Assembly (NCBI RefSeq): GCF_954871325.1
Contig: NC_088775.1
Coordinates: 22,235,561 to 22,299,560, forward strand
Length of the DNA: 64,000 nt
From: Gordionus sp. m RMFG-2023
Lineage: Eukaryota; Nematomorpha; Gordioida; Chordodea; Parachordodidae
Direction: 5' to 3'
Shown: one piece after another, positions 19,955 through 31,833 of the stretch
How the letters are laid out: the number at the start of each line of letters is the position of its first letter
Numbering within the stretch: the stretch's first letter is position 1
Translations under genes and position numbers: made by a program
Notes under the pieces: generated by a model
The model's input: the letters and a program-made list of their open reading frames with translations, nothing else
Told to the model about the DNA's origin: nothing
The model's database searches: none

Positions 19955-21250
19955 ATTTACAAGCGGGAAAATAGCTTGTTTTGGACGTCGGATTTGATAG
20001 GAATTAGTAGGGTATTTGAAGTCTTTTGAGAGGAATTGCTTTGTATAATGTATATTAGAAGTAGGAATTTAATTTAAATATAAGATTTTAAATGATTCAT
20101 TATTATGAAAAAGTAAATTGTAAAATTTTTATATAAAATCTCTTTTTATAACCAAAGTAAATTGATAAATTTTTATATAAAATCTCTTTTGATAACCAAA
20201 GTAAATCAATTATGTAAAAAATGTGTATCATATAAAATCACGTTATCCAATTTACAATATATAATATATTAATACAATACGAATATTTCGTTACTAAAAA
20301 ACGATTGCCTTAAACCTTCTAAAATGAAAAAGTATATTAATAAGAATATATCGTTAAAAAGAATATATCGTTAAAAAGAATATATAGTTACAAACATGTA
20401 ACATGCAACACTTCCAAAAAAAATAAATATATAAAAACTGGGGAAATTAGGGAAAGAACTCGCTTGGCAAGGTAAGGATAATACAATCAAAAGTACAAAC
20501 AAAAGAATGCTTTATCAATCTTTGAGAAAGTAAAAAATAAAGTAGGGAACTATAAATTTTTTTTATAGAGAGTCCTTATCATTTATGGCCAAAGAAAATA
20601 TTTTTTAATTTTTTGACTGCAATCAATATTAACAATATGTTTTAATTTAATATTACAAAAGGAAATAATATATCATGCTAACAATATCTTGTTGTTGTAT
20701 TTTAATTTTTATATACAATCATGATTACAAAAAGTAGGAGTACACAATATATTTACAATAATTTTTATAAAATAGAGGAATATATAAATTGGGAAAATTA
20801 TATCATTAAATTGATTAAGTAGGGAATTAGTAGTACTGTCTATATATTTTCAAAAAATATACATTAGACAGAATATACATAGGAAATAGTACATCATTAT
20901 GTTAATAAAATAAGGAACTAGGAAGGAGGGTTATATATATAGGGAAAATTATATCAATAAGTTGATCAAGTAGGGGACTATAAGGACTATATATATATTT
21001 TTTTTTTAAAAATATATTGGACTTTATATATATATATAGGGAAGATTATATCATTATGTTAATAAAATATGGAACTAGGAGGGCTATATATCTTAAACAA
21101 ATATTGCATTGTATATAATATATAGAAAATAATATATCATTATGTTAATAAAATGAGGAAATAAGAGGACTATATATATTTTGAAAAATAAAAAAAATAT
21201 ATAATACTTTATACATATTTGGAAGTAAAAAAAATATATTGTTGATATGC
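19955..21250 (+). repeat. Left arm of a long inverted repeat
   Basis: Runs inward from GCTTGTTTTGGACGTCGG through AAATCACGTTATCCAATTTAC, ATATATAGTTACAAACATG and GTAACATGCAACACTTCC, then an AT-rich block with repeated TTATGTTAATAAAAT and GGAACTAGGA words. The whole order recurs inverted at 25791-27125, and its outer part recurs again at 31150-31535. The outer 450 bases look like a discrete repeat unit (possibly a solo terminal repeat). No ORF. Confidence 0.8.
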
Positions 21251-21990
21251 AAAATACAAAAAAAATCTAACTGATTTAATGATATTAAGTGAATAATGAA
21301 AATCCAATTAAAAACCTCTAATTTGATCTATGTGAACAATCACTATTTTATTATCTATCTGAATCTCTCATATGACATTACTAATTCTCCCGCTGACAAT
21401 CCCCACACGCCACTCTTGATTGCCCACTTTTACAAGCACAGAGTTGTTTACGTGATAGGTGATATATAGCGCATTCGCCCTCTAACGTTGAATACACAAC
21501 AGAGCAACGCTAGGTTTTCCTCATTTCCATCTAATTGGAAATTATTAATTTGGGGGAGAAAAAAAGAATATGAGGAGCCCTCCACACGTTTGTGGGCAAG
21601 CCGCACGTACTTGTACGCACAACATTTCTAAGAAATGTTATTAAAACGTCTATAGGCTTAGAGGAAAAGAGCGGGACCAAAAAATAGCCTATACCCAAGA
21701 ACTGCTTTTAAATTTAATTACTTTAAAGGTGGGAGGTGGATAATTTAACTTAAAAAGTTTTACTGTAAGTTTATTTATTTTAGAGGTAAAAAAGAAAAAT
21801 ACTTTCGAGAGGAATAAATCCACATGAGAAATCGAAGAAGAAAAGTAAGAAAAGGTATGTGAACGAGAGATCCCTAGGAACATTTTCATCTGAAATATCT
21901 ATCTTTGATGCGAAAGAGTTTTCTGATAGACCTTTTGCAATTATTAAGCTTTATAAATTGTTTCATGTTTACATTCAGCTCCATCACGTC
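21251..21990. other. Unassigned segment, locally richer in G+C
   Basis: 21360-21650 is noticeably richer in G+C than its surroundings (CCGCTGACAATCCCCACACGCC, CCGCACGTACTTGTACGC). I find no protein domain on either strand. It may be the 3' untranslated part of the LINE at 22015-23935, or the end of the gypsy-2 remnant; neither can be shown. Confidence 0.35.
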
Positions 21991-22014
21991 TTTTATAGCT
22001 TTGTAATACCATAA

Positions 22015-23935
22015 CTATTTATATATAGTATTCTGTTTCCCTTTATGTGTATATAACCAAACGATAGCATCATGTGCAAGGTTGTGATCTGAATTCCTTA
22101 TTATATGGGCTAGGAACTGTATCCGATGTTTTTTTAACGTAATATTTATCGGAGTGTGGCTAGATTTCCTCCAGAGGTTAGAGTTAGAGATGACTCTGGG
22201 ATAAAAAATACCATTTATAGTTCTCAGACAATTATTTATAAAGGATTGAATGCGTCTTAAGTCAGTCTTGTTAACTTCCCATATGTCACTTCCGTATAAT
22301 AAAATGGGGATAATAGTAGAGTTGAATAGCCTCAACCTCGTAAAAACCGATATTTCCTTAGACTTCCAGATTTTCATGTACATATAGAACGCTCTTTTGG
22401 CTTTTTGCGTTCTAATTTTCATTTCCTCTTTGCATTCCCCCTTGTTATTGAGCATCACACCCAGGTATTTGATATTATCTACTTTTTTGATAACGTTCCC
22501 GCCTACCAAAAGATTTTGGAGCGGTGGTGTATTTGGCAAGGAAAACCGTTTTATTGAAATTAATTTTTAAACCAACTCTGAGGATTATGATTTCAATAAG
22601 GTAAATCAGACTTACAGTCTCTTCAATATTTTTTGATATTACAACAATATCGTCGGCATACGAAACGATCTTATTAACAAAGTGAAAATTTTCATTAGAC
22701 CCAAAGTCAGCCAAGTCTGCAGCAGCATTTACGTCCTTTATGACCTTATCTATTATGATGTTAAAGAGAAGCGGTGATAAAGTGCAACCTTGTTTTACTC
22801 CCTTTTTTATCTTGAAGGAGGGTGATATTTTATCGTTTGTTTTAAAACATGACGTTAATTTGGAATAATGATTCCTTAAGATGGAGATAATATTTTGTTC
22901 GATACCGCACTCTGATAGTGCTACCCATAAGGCGTTATGGTCTACATTATCAAAGGCCCTACTAAAATCAATAAAAGTGTAATAAGACGGAATCCTGTAT
23001 TTCCAGCACTTTTGCATAATTATTTTCAGCGATAAAATAGGTTCCAAAATGTTTTTATTTGGCCTATATGCGCAGATATATTTAGAAAGAAGATGGGGTG
23101 TATAAGATCCTGTTCTTGATGAGTGTCATAAAGACTTTCGATACACAGGAGGTCAGAGCTACTGCCCGATAGTCCGCGAATTTCTTAGGTTCCTAGATTT
23201 TCGGGAAGTTGCACAGGAGAGATTTATTCCATTTTGTCGGAGTTTTCCCACTTTCCCAAGAGAGCAAGGAGAAAAGAAGAGATTATGTTCGGGGATATTT
23301 TTAAATATTCAGCAGTAATGTTATCCAAACCCGGAGCTCTATTGTTCCGTAGTTTCTTTACAATGTTTTAAATTTCATTTGAAGAGAAACCAGCCGGGGA
23401 TATAATTGTATGAGAATTCATAGTAGTTAAAGGAGTAGCCTTGCGGGAGTCGAAAATCGACATATAATGATCCAGCCACAATGCCATTTGCTCATCTTGG
23501 TCTGTTAAGGTTTTCCCATTCGCTAAGACAATCGTAGGGAGTTTCACGAAGCAACTGGATTTGCAGAAGTACTTTAATTTTTTATATGCATCGTAGATCC
23601 TGTTCTCTTTCATATCTTTATAAATGTCAGCCGCCCTTTTAGCTATAAAAAATCTCCTATCTTTCCGTAGTAATCTTTTAATGTCTTTCCATAAATCAAT
23701 GTTAGAGCTGTCCGTCATTCTTAGTTGATATATCTTCTCAAGAGTTTCATCAGACATCCATTCTTTCCTAGATACAAGATTTACGTTTGGCAGTCTCTCA
23801 TAAGATTCCGCTAATTCTTTCTTAAAAAGATCCCAACAATCTTCAACGTTTCCATTTCTGGTAACATTAATAAAAGTTCCTTTTTTCGAAATAAGGGTTT
23901 GTTCAAAGAGAGTTTTGTTTAAGTTTCTCTAAAAT
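22015..23935 (-). pseudogene. LINE ORF2 fragment (5'-truncated non-LTR retrotransposon)
   Basis: From 23935 downward: NVEDCWDLFKKELAESYERL and VSRKEWMSDETLEKIYQLR (the linker between endonuclease and RT), WLDHYMSIF, APGLDNITAEYL-like block near 23300, then RT motifs FIDFSRAFDNVDH, GVKQGCTLSPLLF and the catalytic YADDIVV (around 22630-22650), followed by NIKYLGVMLN and the RRIQSF/LYGSDIW tail. Frames break near 22500, 23050 and 23370. No endonuclease domain: 5' truncation, usual for LINEs. Its 5' edge abuts gypsy-2 integrase, so it inserted into or replaced part of that element. Confidence 0.9.
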
Positions 23936-25790
23936 TTATTCTTTTCAATTTAGGTCTACAATCACAGTCATTGTCTTTTAAAAAACTCCACTTCCATCTC
24001 AATTTCCTTCCGAATAATATAAAAGGAGGGGATGATTTAGTTACCGAATGTGTAGTATTACGATATTTTAATAACACATCTGCTAATAACTTATCATCCT
24101 AGCCACCTAATTTATAAATCATATTTTTTGCTGAGCGTGCCGCTCTTTCAGCCATACCATTTGAAGATGGGTATGCAGGAGTACAAATATGTGTTATGCC
24201 TTTTTTTATTAAAAAGTTTTTAAAATCAAAAGACCTAAAAGCTGGTCCATTGTCGGATACCAACTCTACCGGATAACCAAATCTGGAAAATATATTATTT
24301 TAAACCATAATAGCGATAAACGAATTAATGTTCTTAACCTTAATAATTCCAGCCAGCGAGAGTACCCATCAATCATCCGTAAATTTTTTTAATTGGACCA
24401 AAAAAATCAACTCGGTACCATGGCTTGTTCGGTTGTATACAATAATTCTGTTTAACTTTCAGTAATTTATGAGCATTAACCATACATATTGCACCTAAAA
24501 ACAATTTATTTAATATCTTTATTAACTCCAGGCCACCAAAAATATCTTTCCATCGTATCTAACATCCTAAGCAACCCAATATGTCCCTCATGTAGCACAC
24601 TAAGAATATTTTTTTTTAGACTTTGAGGAATAACAATTTGTTCTCCCTTAAAAATACAATCCTTTCCCAACGTCTTATATACTTTAATCTGCGAATAATC
24701 TCCATCTTCATTCAAAACAAATTTCTTAACTCTGATTAATTCTGAATCTACCAAGGTTTCTCTTTTTATCAAATCTAAATTATTAATTATTCTTACATCA
24801 TTCTCATAATTATCAACATAAAAAAAACAAATTACATCTTACGTATTTATCTTTGATAAACCATCAGGAATAATTTGATCTTTACCCCTTCTTTAATTAA
24901 TGTCAAAATCAAATCCGGCTAAACAAAAAGCCCATTTCTGTAGCACTGGAGACATATTGTAAAGTTTAACCGGATCTGATCCAAACAAATTAACCAGAGG
25001 TTTGTGATCCGTAAAAATTTTAAATTTCCTCCATACTACATATTCCCTCCATATCTTAATAGTTTTAATAACAGACAATCCTTCTTTTTCTAATATATAT
25101 ATCTTTTTTTAGCACCGGCCCATGCTTTGGACATAAATTCAATTGGCCTTTCATGACTATCTTCTTCAACATGAAACAAAACTGCACCCATGCCATTATT
25201 AGAAGCATCAGTTGAAATAAACAAATTCTTACTTTTATCATAATGAGCAAGAACTGGTGCATTGCATAATCTTTCTCTAATTTCACAAAAACTAGCTCTT
25301 TCATTAATACCCCAATAATTTTTTTTACCCTTTTAATCAATTCATATAAATTAGATGCCAATTTAGAAAAACCTTCTATAAATTTCAAATAATAATTCAT
25401 AAGACCCAACCAAGAATGCAATTCATTCTTACTCTTAGGTTCAATCATGGTACTTATCGGATGAATCTTTTCTTTGATTTACTATATCCCTTTGTCACTT
25501 ATTAAGTAACCTAAATATTTTATACTATCTTTGCAAAATTCACTTTTTTTTATATTTCCAATCAATCCAAATTCCAGCATTCTTTCAAACACTCTTCTTA
25601 ATTTATTAAAATGATCTACCTTATCCTTACCAAATATTAAAAAATCATCTAAATAATAAATAACCCCGTTAATGTCAGCAAAAATTTCTATGGTATTTTG
25701 AAAATAAGCAGTTGACACTGTTAGTCCAAAAGGTAATCTGCTAAATTGAAAAAGACCATTGTGGGTTGAAACGATCAAGAATTTGGAAGT
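23936..25790 (-). pseudogene. Gypsy-2: decayed Ty3/gypsy pol
   Basis: From 25790: STHNGLFQFSRLPFGL, VIYYLDDFLIFG (YLDD), KYLGYLISDKGI, then WLGLMNYYLKFI, RNase H IFTDHKPLVN, integrase zinc finger LHEGHIGLLRMLDTMERYFWWPG and core with RVDFFGPI, LVSDNGPAF and NGMAERAARSAKN. Many frameshifts and stops. The RT N-terminus, protease and gag are absent because the right inverted-repeat arm begins at 25791. It resembles gypsy-1 in order but not in sequence detail. Confidence 0.9.
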
Positions 25791-27125
25791 GTTGCATGTT
25801 ACATGTTTGTAACTATATATTCTTTTTAACGATATATTCTTATTAATATACTTTTTCATTTTAGAAGGTTTAAGGCGATCGTTTTTTAGTAACGATATAT
25901 TATTATTTTATTAACGATATATTCGTATTGTATTACTATATTATATGTTGTAAATTGGATAACGTGTTTTTATATGATATACATTTTTTACATAATCGAT
26001 AGTTCCCTATTTTATTAACATAATGATATACTCTTCCCTATATATATATAAAGTCCAATGTATTTTTTTAAAAATATATATATATAGTCCTTATAGTCCC
26101 CTACTTGATCAACTTATTGATATAATTTTCCCAATATATATAGCACTCCTAGTTCCTTATTTTATTATAATGATATACTATTTCCTATATATATTCTGTC
26201 TAATGTATATTTTTTGAAAATATATAGACAGTACTCCTAATTCCCTACTTAATCAATTTAATGATATTTCTCAATTTATATATTCCTCTATTTTATAAAA
26301 ATTATTGTAAATATATTGTGTACCCTACTTTTTGTAATCATGATTGTATATAAAAATTAAAATACAACAACAAGATATTGTTAACATGATATATTATTTC
26401 CTTTTGTAGTATTAAATTAAAATATATTGTTAATATTGATTGCATTCAAAAAATGAAAAAATATTTCCCTTGGCCATTAATGATAAGGACTCTCTATAAT
26501 TTTTTTTTATAGTTCCCTACTTTATTTTTACTTTCTTAAAGATTGATAAAACATTCATTTTGTTTGTACTTTTGATTGTATTATCCTTAATTAAGATATC
26601 TCTCGCTTGCCAAGGGGAGTTCTTTCCCTACTTTCCCCAGTTTTTATATATTTTTTTTCTAGATTAATTCCCATTACCATTTTTCCCCCGATACTATAAT
26701 TTTTTATTATTTTTTTTTGGAAGTGTTGCATGTTACATGTTTGTAACTATATATTCTTTTTAACGATATATTCAATATTCTTTTTCATTTTAGAAGGTTT
26801 AAGGCGACGTTTTTTAGTAACGATATATTCGTATTGTATTAATATATTATATGTTGTAATTGGATAACGTGATTTTATATGATAAACATTTTTTACATAA
26901 TTGATTTACTTTGGTTATAAAAAGATTTTATATAAAAATTTATTAGTTAACTTTTCATAAAAAAGAATCATTTAAAATCTTATATTTAAATTAAATTCCT
27001 ACTTCTAATATACATTATACAGAGCAATTCCCCACAACAGACTTCAAATACCCTACTTAGTCTTATCAATTCCGACGTCCAAGACAAGCTAATTTCCCCG
27101 CTTGTCAATATCGTGGAGGATTACT
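25791..27125 (-). repeat. Right arm of the long inverted repeat
   Basis: Contains two direct copies of GGAAGTGTTGCATGTTACATG...GCGA(T)CGTTTTTTAGTAACGATATATT (starting about 25793 and 26719). Between them is AT-rich sequence with AGTTCCCTACTT and ATAATGATATA units that mirrors 20413-21250. The outer end is GACGTCCAAGACAAGC...TGTCAATATCGTGGAGG. Order and orientation are the reverse of 19955-21250, so the arms could base-pair over about 1.2 kb. Confidence 0.8.
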
Positions 27126-29189
27126 ATTATATTATTCCAATTAATATAGTGTTAGTTATACTGTTCTTATATATGTATAAGTCTAAATCTAGGGTATAAC
27201 TACGAAAAAAAGCTATATTCTATTTTTAGGTAGATTATCCCCATTAAACATATATAGTGTAATTAATATATAATTATGAAAAAGAACTAATACATAGACG
27301 TAGCCGGGGGGGGGGATTCCCCCTTCAGAAATTTATCACTTTTGTGAATATCATTTTAAGCTAAAAAAATATCCTCCCTAGTCCTCTCCCCACCCCCTGT
27401 TCCCCAAAAATGTATGATTATACCTTAAACTATTGATTATATTTCATACATTTTTAGAAAAAAGCTAATTATATATTTAAAAAACCAAAAATGTTTTTTA
27501 GGAAAGAAATATAAGCCAAAGATAACTCTTAAGACAAAGTGAAATGTGTTATAACTATTATTAATAGATCCATAAAATTATTAAATAATATAATATCTCA
27601 AATATAATTTTTCATAAAGTGAGTAACTCTAACTTATTTTTCTTAATAAAATAAAATATAATTATAAAATTATTGATAAAATTATAAATTAAGTAAAAAT
27701 TAACGCACAAAACAAACAGTGGAATATTATGTGTCGTAGATTTACAGTATATCTATTTTATCTAATATCGAATGACAATCAAATAATCTTTACCAATAGG
27801 AAATTATATATTTTATAGAAGATTATAGAATATTGATAAGGACATCAGTAAATATCTTTTAAAGAATGTAAATGAAAAAAAATAATTCTATATTACAATA
27901 GCGTTAATATCTAATAAGGTACATCCATTGTGGGATGAATAAAATTCTTTAATAAATAGATGGCGTTAAAGAATTGAATGCAAATTGTTACTTATATTTA
28001 TTATTAAAAGCATTTATTAGTAAAATTTATTAAAATATTAAATGTAATATATTATATAACAGTCAAATATATTTAAAAGTAACATTTTACCTAATATTTT
28101 ATAACAAATTCTTTATAATAGAGAAATCTCAACTATATGTCTACTTACATTTTATAAAGAAATTTCTTATATTTGTTTGGAATAAATTTTTACCACGTTT
28201 TTGTATTAATGTATATTATATATATAATATATATATATAATTTATTATATTTTATATAAACTAATGAAAATATATTTCCTATAAATTCCAGGCTTATATT
28301 TTGATATAATCTATTAACAGAGTTGGGCAGGTCCTCCAGAAAAAGAATCTAGATACAGATACAGATTCTTTATAAAAAAAATGAATCTTAGATACAGATA
28401 CTAGTATCTTTTTCAAAATATCAAAAAGATACAAGATAAAAGATACTTGTATCTTTTACTAAATTAGAGTATCTTAAATACAAGATACTTTTAAATTATA
28501 AATACCAATTAAATTAGAATAGTTTATAAAATACCGTTTTTATTATTTATTTGTGAAGAACATAGCATATACATATAAGAATGAATATTTGCAATAATTA
28601 ATAAAATATTTATTAATAAATTAATTATAATAACCAGGGATTTTAATATTAGTTTTTGCCCATTAATAGCTTAAACAGGGAAGGGAGAGTAGTATATTTA
28701 ATGGGAGTTGAAAATTTGCAAATAAGGAAAAAAAATTAAATCAAATGATTTATTAGAATTTGCAGGTTATTTTCTGTGTTGTTTTAAATATAGCTTATAT
28801 TCGGAGTATATGGCTAAATGGCATCTCTAAAAAAATATACTAGTTTTATTTTATTCATTATCTTAAATAAGTATTTATCATAACTTATTTGTGATTTTTA
28901 TGTATTATTTAAATTAGTTTATTTTCTAATATGACTTATTAATTCTTGCGTTTGTAATATCATATATATAAATATCATTTAAATCTCTTTTCAAATTTTT
29001 TTTATATATTTCTTGCAAAATCATTAATTATATATAAAAAATATCATAATAATGTACAACTTTATATTATAATTATTAAATCCATAATTATTATTAAAAA
29101 AATATACATAAAAATGAATTTCGATTTTATTTGTAAAAATAAATGATTTTATATATATAATTTTTTTAAAAATTTTATAACATTTTATT

Positions 29190-29313
29190 TTTGTTAAAGA
29201 AGCCATTTTATATCGGATCAAATTTTATAATATTGGCGGATAACCGATATTTTAAAATGGATGAAACCGGCCCGATCCGATCCGATAAAAAAATCAGCAC
29301 ATCCCTAATATAT
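29190..29313. repeat. hAT terminus fragment with ATCCGATCCGAT repeats
   Basis: GGCGGATAACCGATATT, GGCCCGATCCGATCCGAT and the end CAGCACATCCCTA resemble a hAT end with subterminal CGGAT words. A second similar end, in the same orientation, is at 30010-30106; they are not each other's partner. Confidence 0.45.
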
Positions 29314-29618
29314 TTTATATATAATTATTTTAGCAAGTTCTTATTAGAGAAGATATTTAAGCTACGATTGATATATAAAAATATTAGATAATTTTAAAAG
29401 GCTCTTAATAAAATAATTATAATAAGGTAGAATTTAACTTTATTAGTTACTTTTATTTATTTATGATATAAGTAAAATTACATTACAGTATTTATTTACA
29501 AAATTTAATCAATTTAAAATGCATTAAAGAAAATTATTAAGTTTAATAATTAATTAATAAATATTCTGCCATATTGTTATTTTTTTGCGCATTCTGTTTA
29601 TAAAGGTGTGCAAGATTC

Positions 29619-29740
29619 TCTTCAGAATCTGTTTTTAGTGAAGCTGGTGATATTGACAGTTATTATCGCCGCAAGCTGACCTCTGATAAATTGGAAATAT
29701 TGGTATTTATAAAAAGAAATCTTCGTATATTAATGTTAAA
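29619..29740 (+). pseudogene. hAT transposase dimerisation fragment
   Basis: SSESVFSEAGDIDSYYRRKL followed by TSDKLEILVFIKRNL matches the C-terminal block of Hermes/Ac-type hAT transposases (SERVFSKAG ... RRNRL ... LIFL). Only this block remains. The terminus ATCGGATCGGCC...TTGACACACCCCTA at 30010-30106 probably belongs to the same copy, with its 5' part lost. Confidence 0.82.
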
Positions 29741-31149
29741 TATTATTTTAAATATTTATTTCAAATTTCATAATATAATTGTTTATTACTTATTATGTAT
29801 ATAGATTAATGTAATTATTTATTATAAAAAGTGATTTAATAATAAAAATATTTTATATGCTTTTAGAATTGCAATTGAATTGAATATAAACTATAACTCA
29901 TCATTATAATATATTTAAATGACATAAGTTATGGTATAGTTAAATTATAGATGTTATACTAATAAATTATATTAAAAATTAAAAGCATTGGTATCTTTAG
30001 AGAATACAAAATTAGATATGATATCGGATCTGTAATCGGCCAATATCAATTTAATATCGGGAATATCGGATCGGCCTCCAAAAAGTGGTATTGACACACC
30101 CCTAAAAAATATATATCCAAAATGATTTTAATTTGTAATCAACCATCTTCTATAAAAATTTTTAATAACAATTATATAAGAGGGACTTAAGTATAGGTAT
30201 TGTATTATTATGTTGATAATTATAAAATAAAAATATAAAATACTTTAATATGTTTAACAAAGTTTGTAAAGGAGTTTGTTGAACCTTTAAAAACTTTTTT
30301 ACTTGTGCAATTTTGGCATTCAGCTTGTATCTTGTTCTTTTTCACATGAATTTTATAAAAATTTTCCATCTAGAATTTTAAGATTCGGATTTGATTCAGG
30401 AGAACCCATCTCCATAATTTCATCTTCACTACTATGATTGTTAAACATTTTACAAATTAAAAAATATTACATATAAAATATATCCTTCTCTTATTTAGTT
30501 TTGGTGTTGTTATTTTTAATCTATCTATCTTTGTGACCTATAACATTTCCAACTAATTTGGTTATCAATATATATAAAATATAGTGGGAAAAAATAAAGA
30601 AAACAATACAAGATTTCACGAAGAAAATAAAGTTACATTGTTTGATATGTAAATGTTTTAAACAAGAATAATAAAAAGAATCTGTATCTGTATCTTTTTA
30701 AAGAAAATGAAAAAGATACAAGATTCTTTTCGAAATAAAGGATCTTAGATACAGATACTAGTATCTTATTAAAAATGTCAATAAGATACTGAGTACAAGA
30801 TACAAAAGGATCTTGTATTTTGTATCTTAGATACAAGTATTCGCGGTACTGCCCAACTCTGTCTATTAACCAATTCTTATATTTAAAATAAAGATAATAT
30901 TTTTTCTATTAAAATTAACATTCTATCTTCCAAAAATATTTTGGCCAAAAGCCCGCCCAAAATGAGATCTGGGGGCTTTTAATCCCCCCCCCTTAGGAAA
31001 ATTTTGGCTACGCCTGTGACTAATATGTATAACTACTAGCACAATTATAGTGTAAATTATACCCTTCTTATATATGTCTAAGTCAAGGGTATAATTACGA
31101 AAAAAAAACTATAATGTATTGCTAGTTTGCCTCTATCCTCCACTATATT

Positions 31150-31535
31150 GACAAGAGGGGAAATTAGCTTGTCTTGGACGTCGGAATTAATAGGAATTAG
31201 TAGGGTATTTGAAGTCTGCTGAGGGGAATTGCTTTGTATAATGTTATTAGAAGTAGGAATTTAATTTAAATATAAGATTTTAAATGATTCTTTATTATGA
31301 AAAAGTAAATTGATAAATTTTTATATAAAATCTCTTTTTATAAACAAAGTAAATTAATTATGTAAAAAATGTATATCATATAAAATCACGTTATTCAATT
31401 TACAACCTATAATATATTAATACAATACGAATATATCGTTATTAAAAAACGATCGCCCTAAACCTTATAAAATGAAAAAGTATATTAATAAGAATATATC
31501 GTTAAAAATAATATATAGTTACAAACATGTAACAA
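31150..31535 (+). repeat. Third copy of the inverted-arm outer unit
   Basis: From CTCCACTATATTGACAAG and TTAGCTTGTCTTGGACGTCGG to AATATATAGTTACAAACATG, collinear with 19955-20410 and inverted relative to 26719-27125. It lies just outside element a, so copies 2 and 3 face each other across 27126-31149. Confidence 0.75.
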
Positions 31536-31833
31536 TATGGAATCTGTAAATAAAAAAAGAGTTAAATAAAAAAATTTGCCTGATTCTTGATTTTAAAATG
31601 ATCTTTATGAAGTTCATAGAATAATTTATAATCATGATCTGGTATACCAAACGATAATTTATTCCAATATTACATTTACAACTGTCAACCAGATTTTCTT
31701 AAAATATTTTTATTCATACAAAATAAAATATACAAAAAAATAAATAGGTACCGATGACATGACGTAATTTAATTAAAATATCTTAGTTTTTCAACAGTGG
31801 CTAAAGAATAATAAATAATTTTCTGAACTCGAA

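Larger units (their letters stand above)
28318..30861. mobile_element. hAT-3: hAT element with perfect 8-bp TSD inside element a
   Basis: CAGAGTTGGGCAGG (28318) and GCCCAACTCTG (to 30861) are inverted ends. TCTATTAA occurs at 28310-28317 and 30862-30869, a perfect 8-bp duplication. Subterminal regions on both sides are built from repeated AGATACAGATAC, AGATACAAGATA and ACTAGTATCTTTT words (28350-28500 and 30680-30840), likely transposase-binding repeats. It contains another hAT scrap (29619-30106) but no transposase clearly its own. Confidence 0.9.
27293..31018. mobile_element. Element a: CGTAGCC-ended DNA element with G runs, about 3.7 kb
   Basis: The left end CATAGACGTAGCC followed by a G run and the right end GGCTACGCCTGTG (reverse complement CACAGGCGTAGCC) form a terminal inverted repeat with two mismatches. 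ACTAATA flanks both sides (27286-27292 and 31019-31025), a 7-bp match (8 if one outer base has mutated). Subterminal G/C runs recur in the CAGTGGCGTA family (see 36165, 41186). No transposase of its own is recognised; most of its length is another hAT (28318-30861). Superfamily is probably hAT. Confidence 0.72.
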
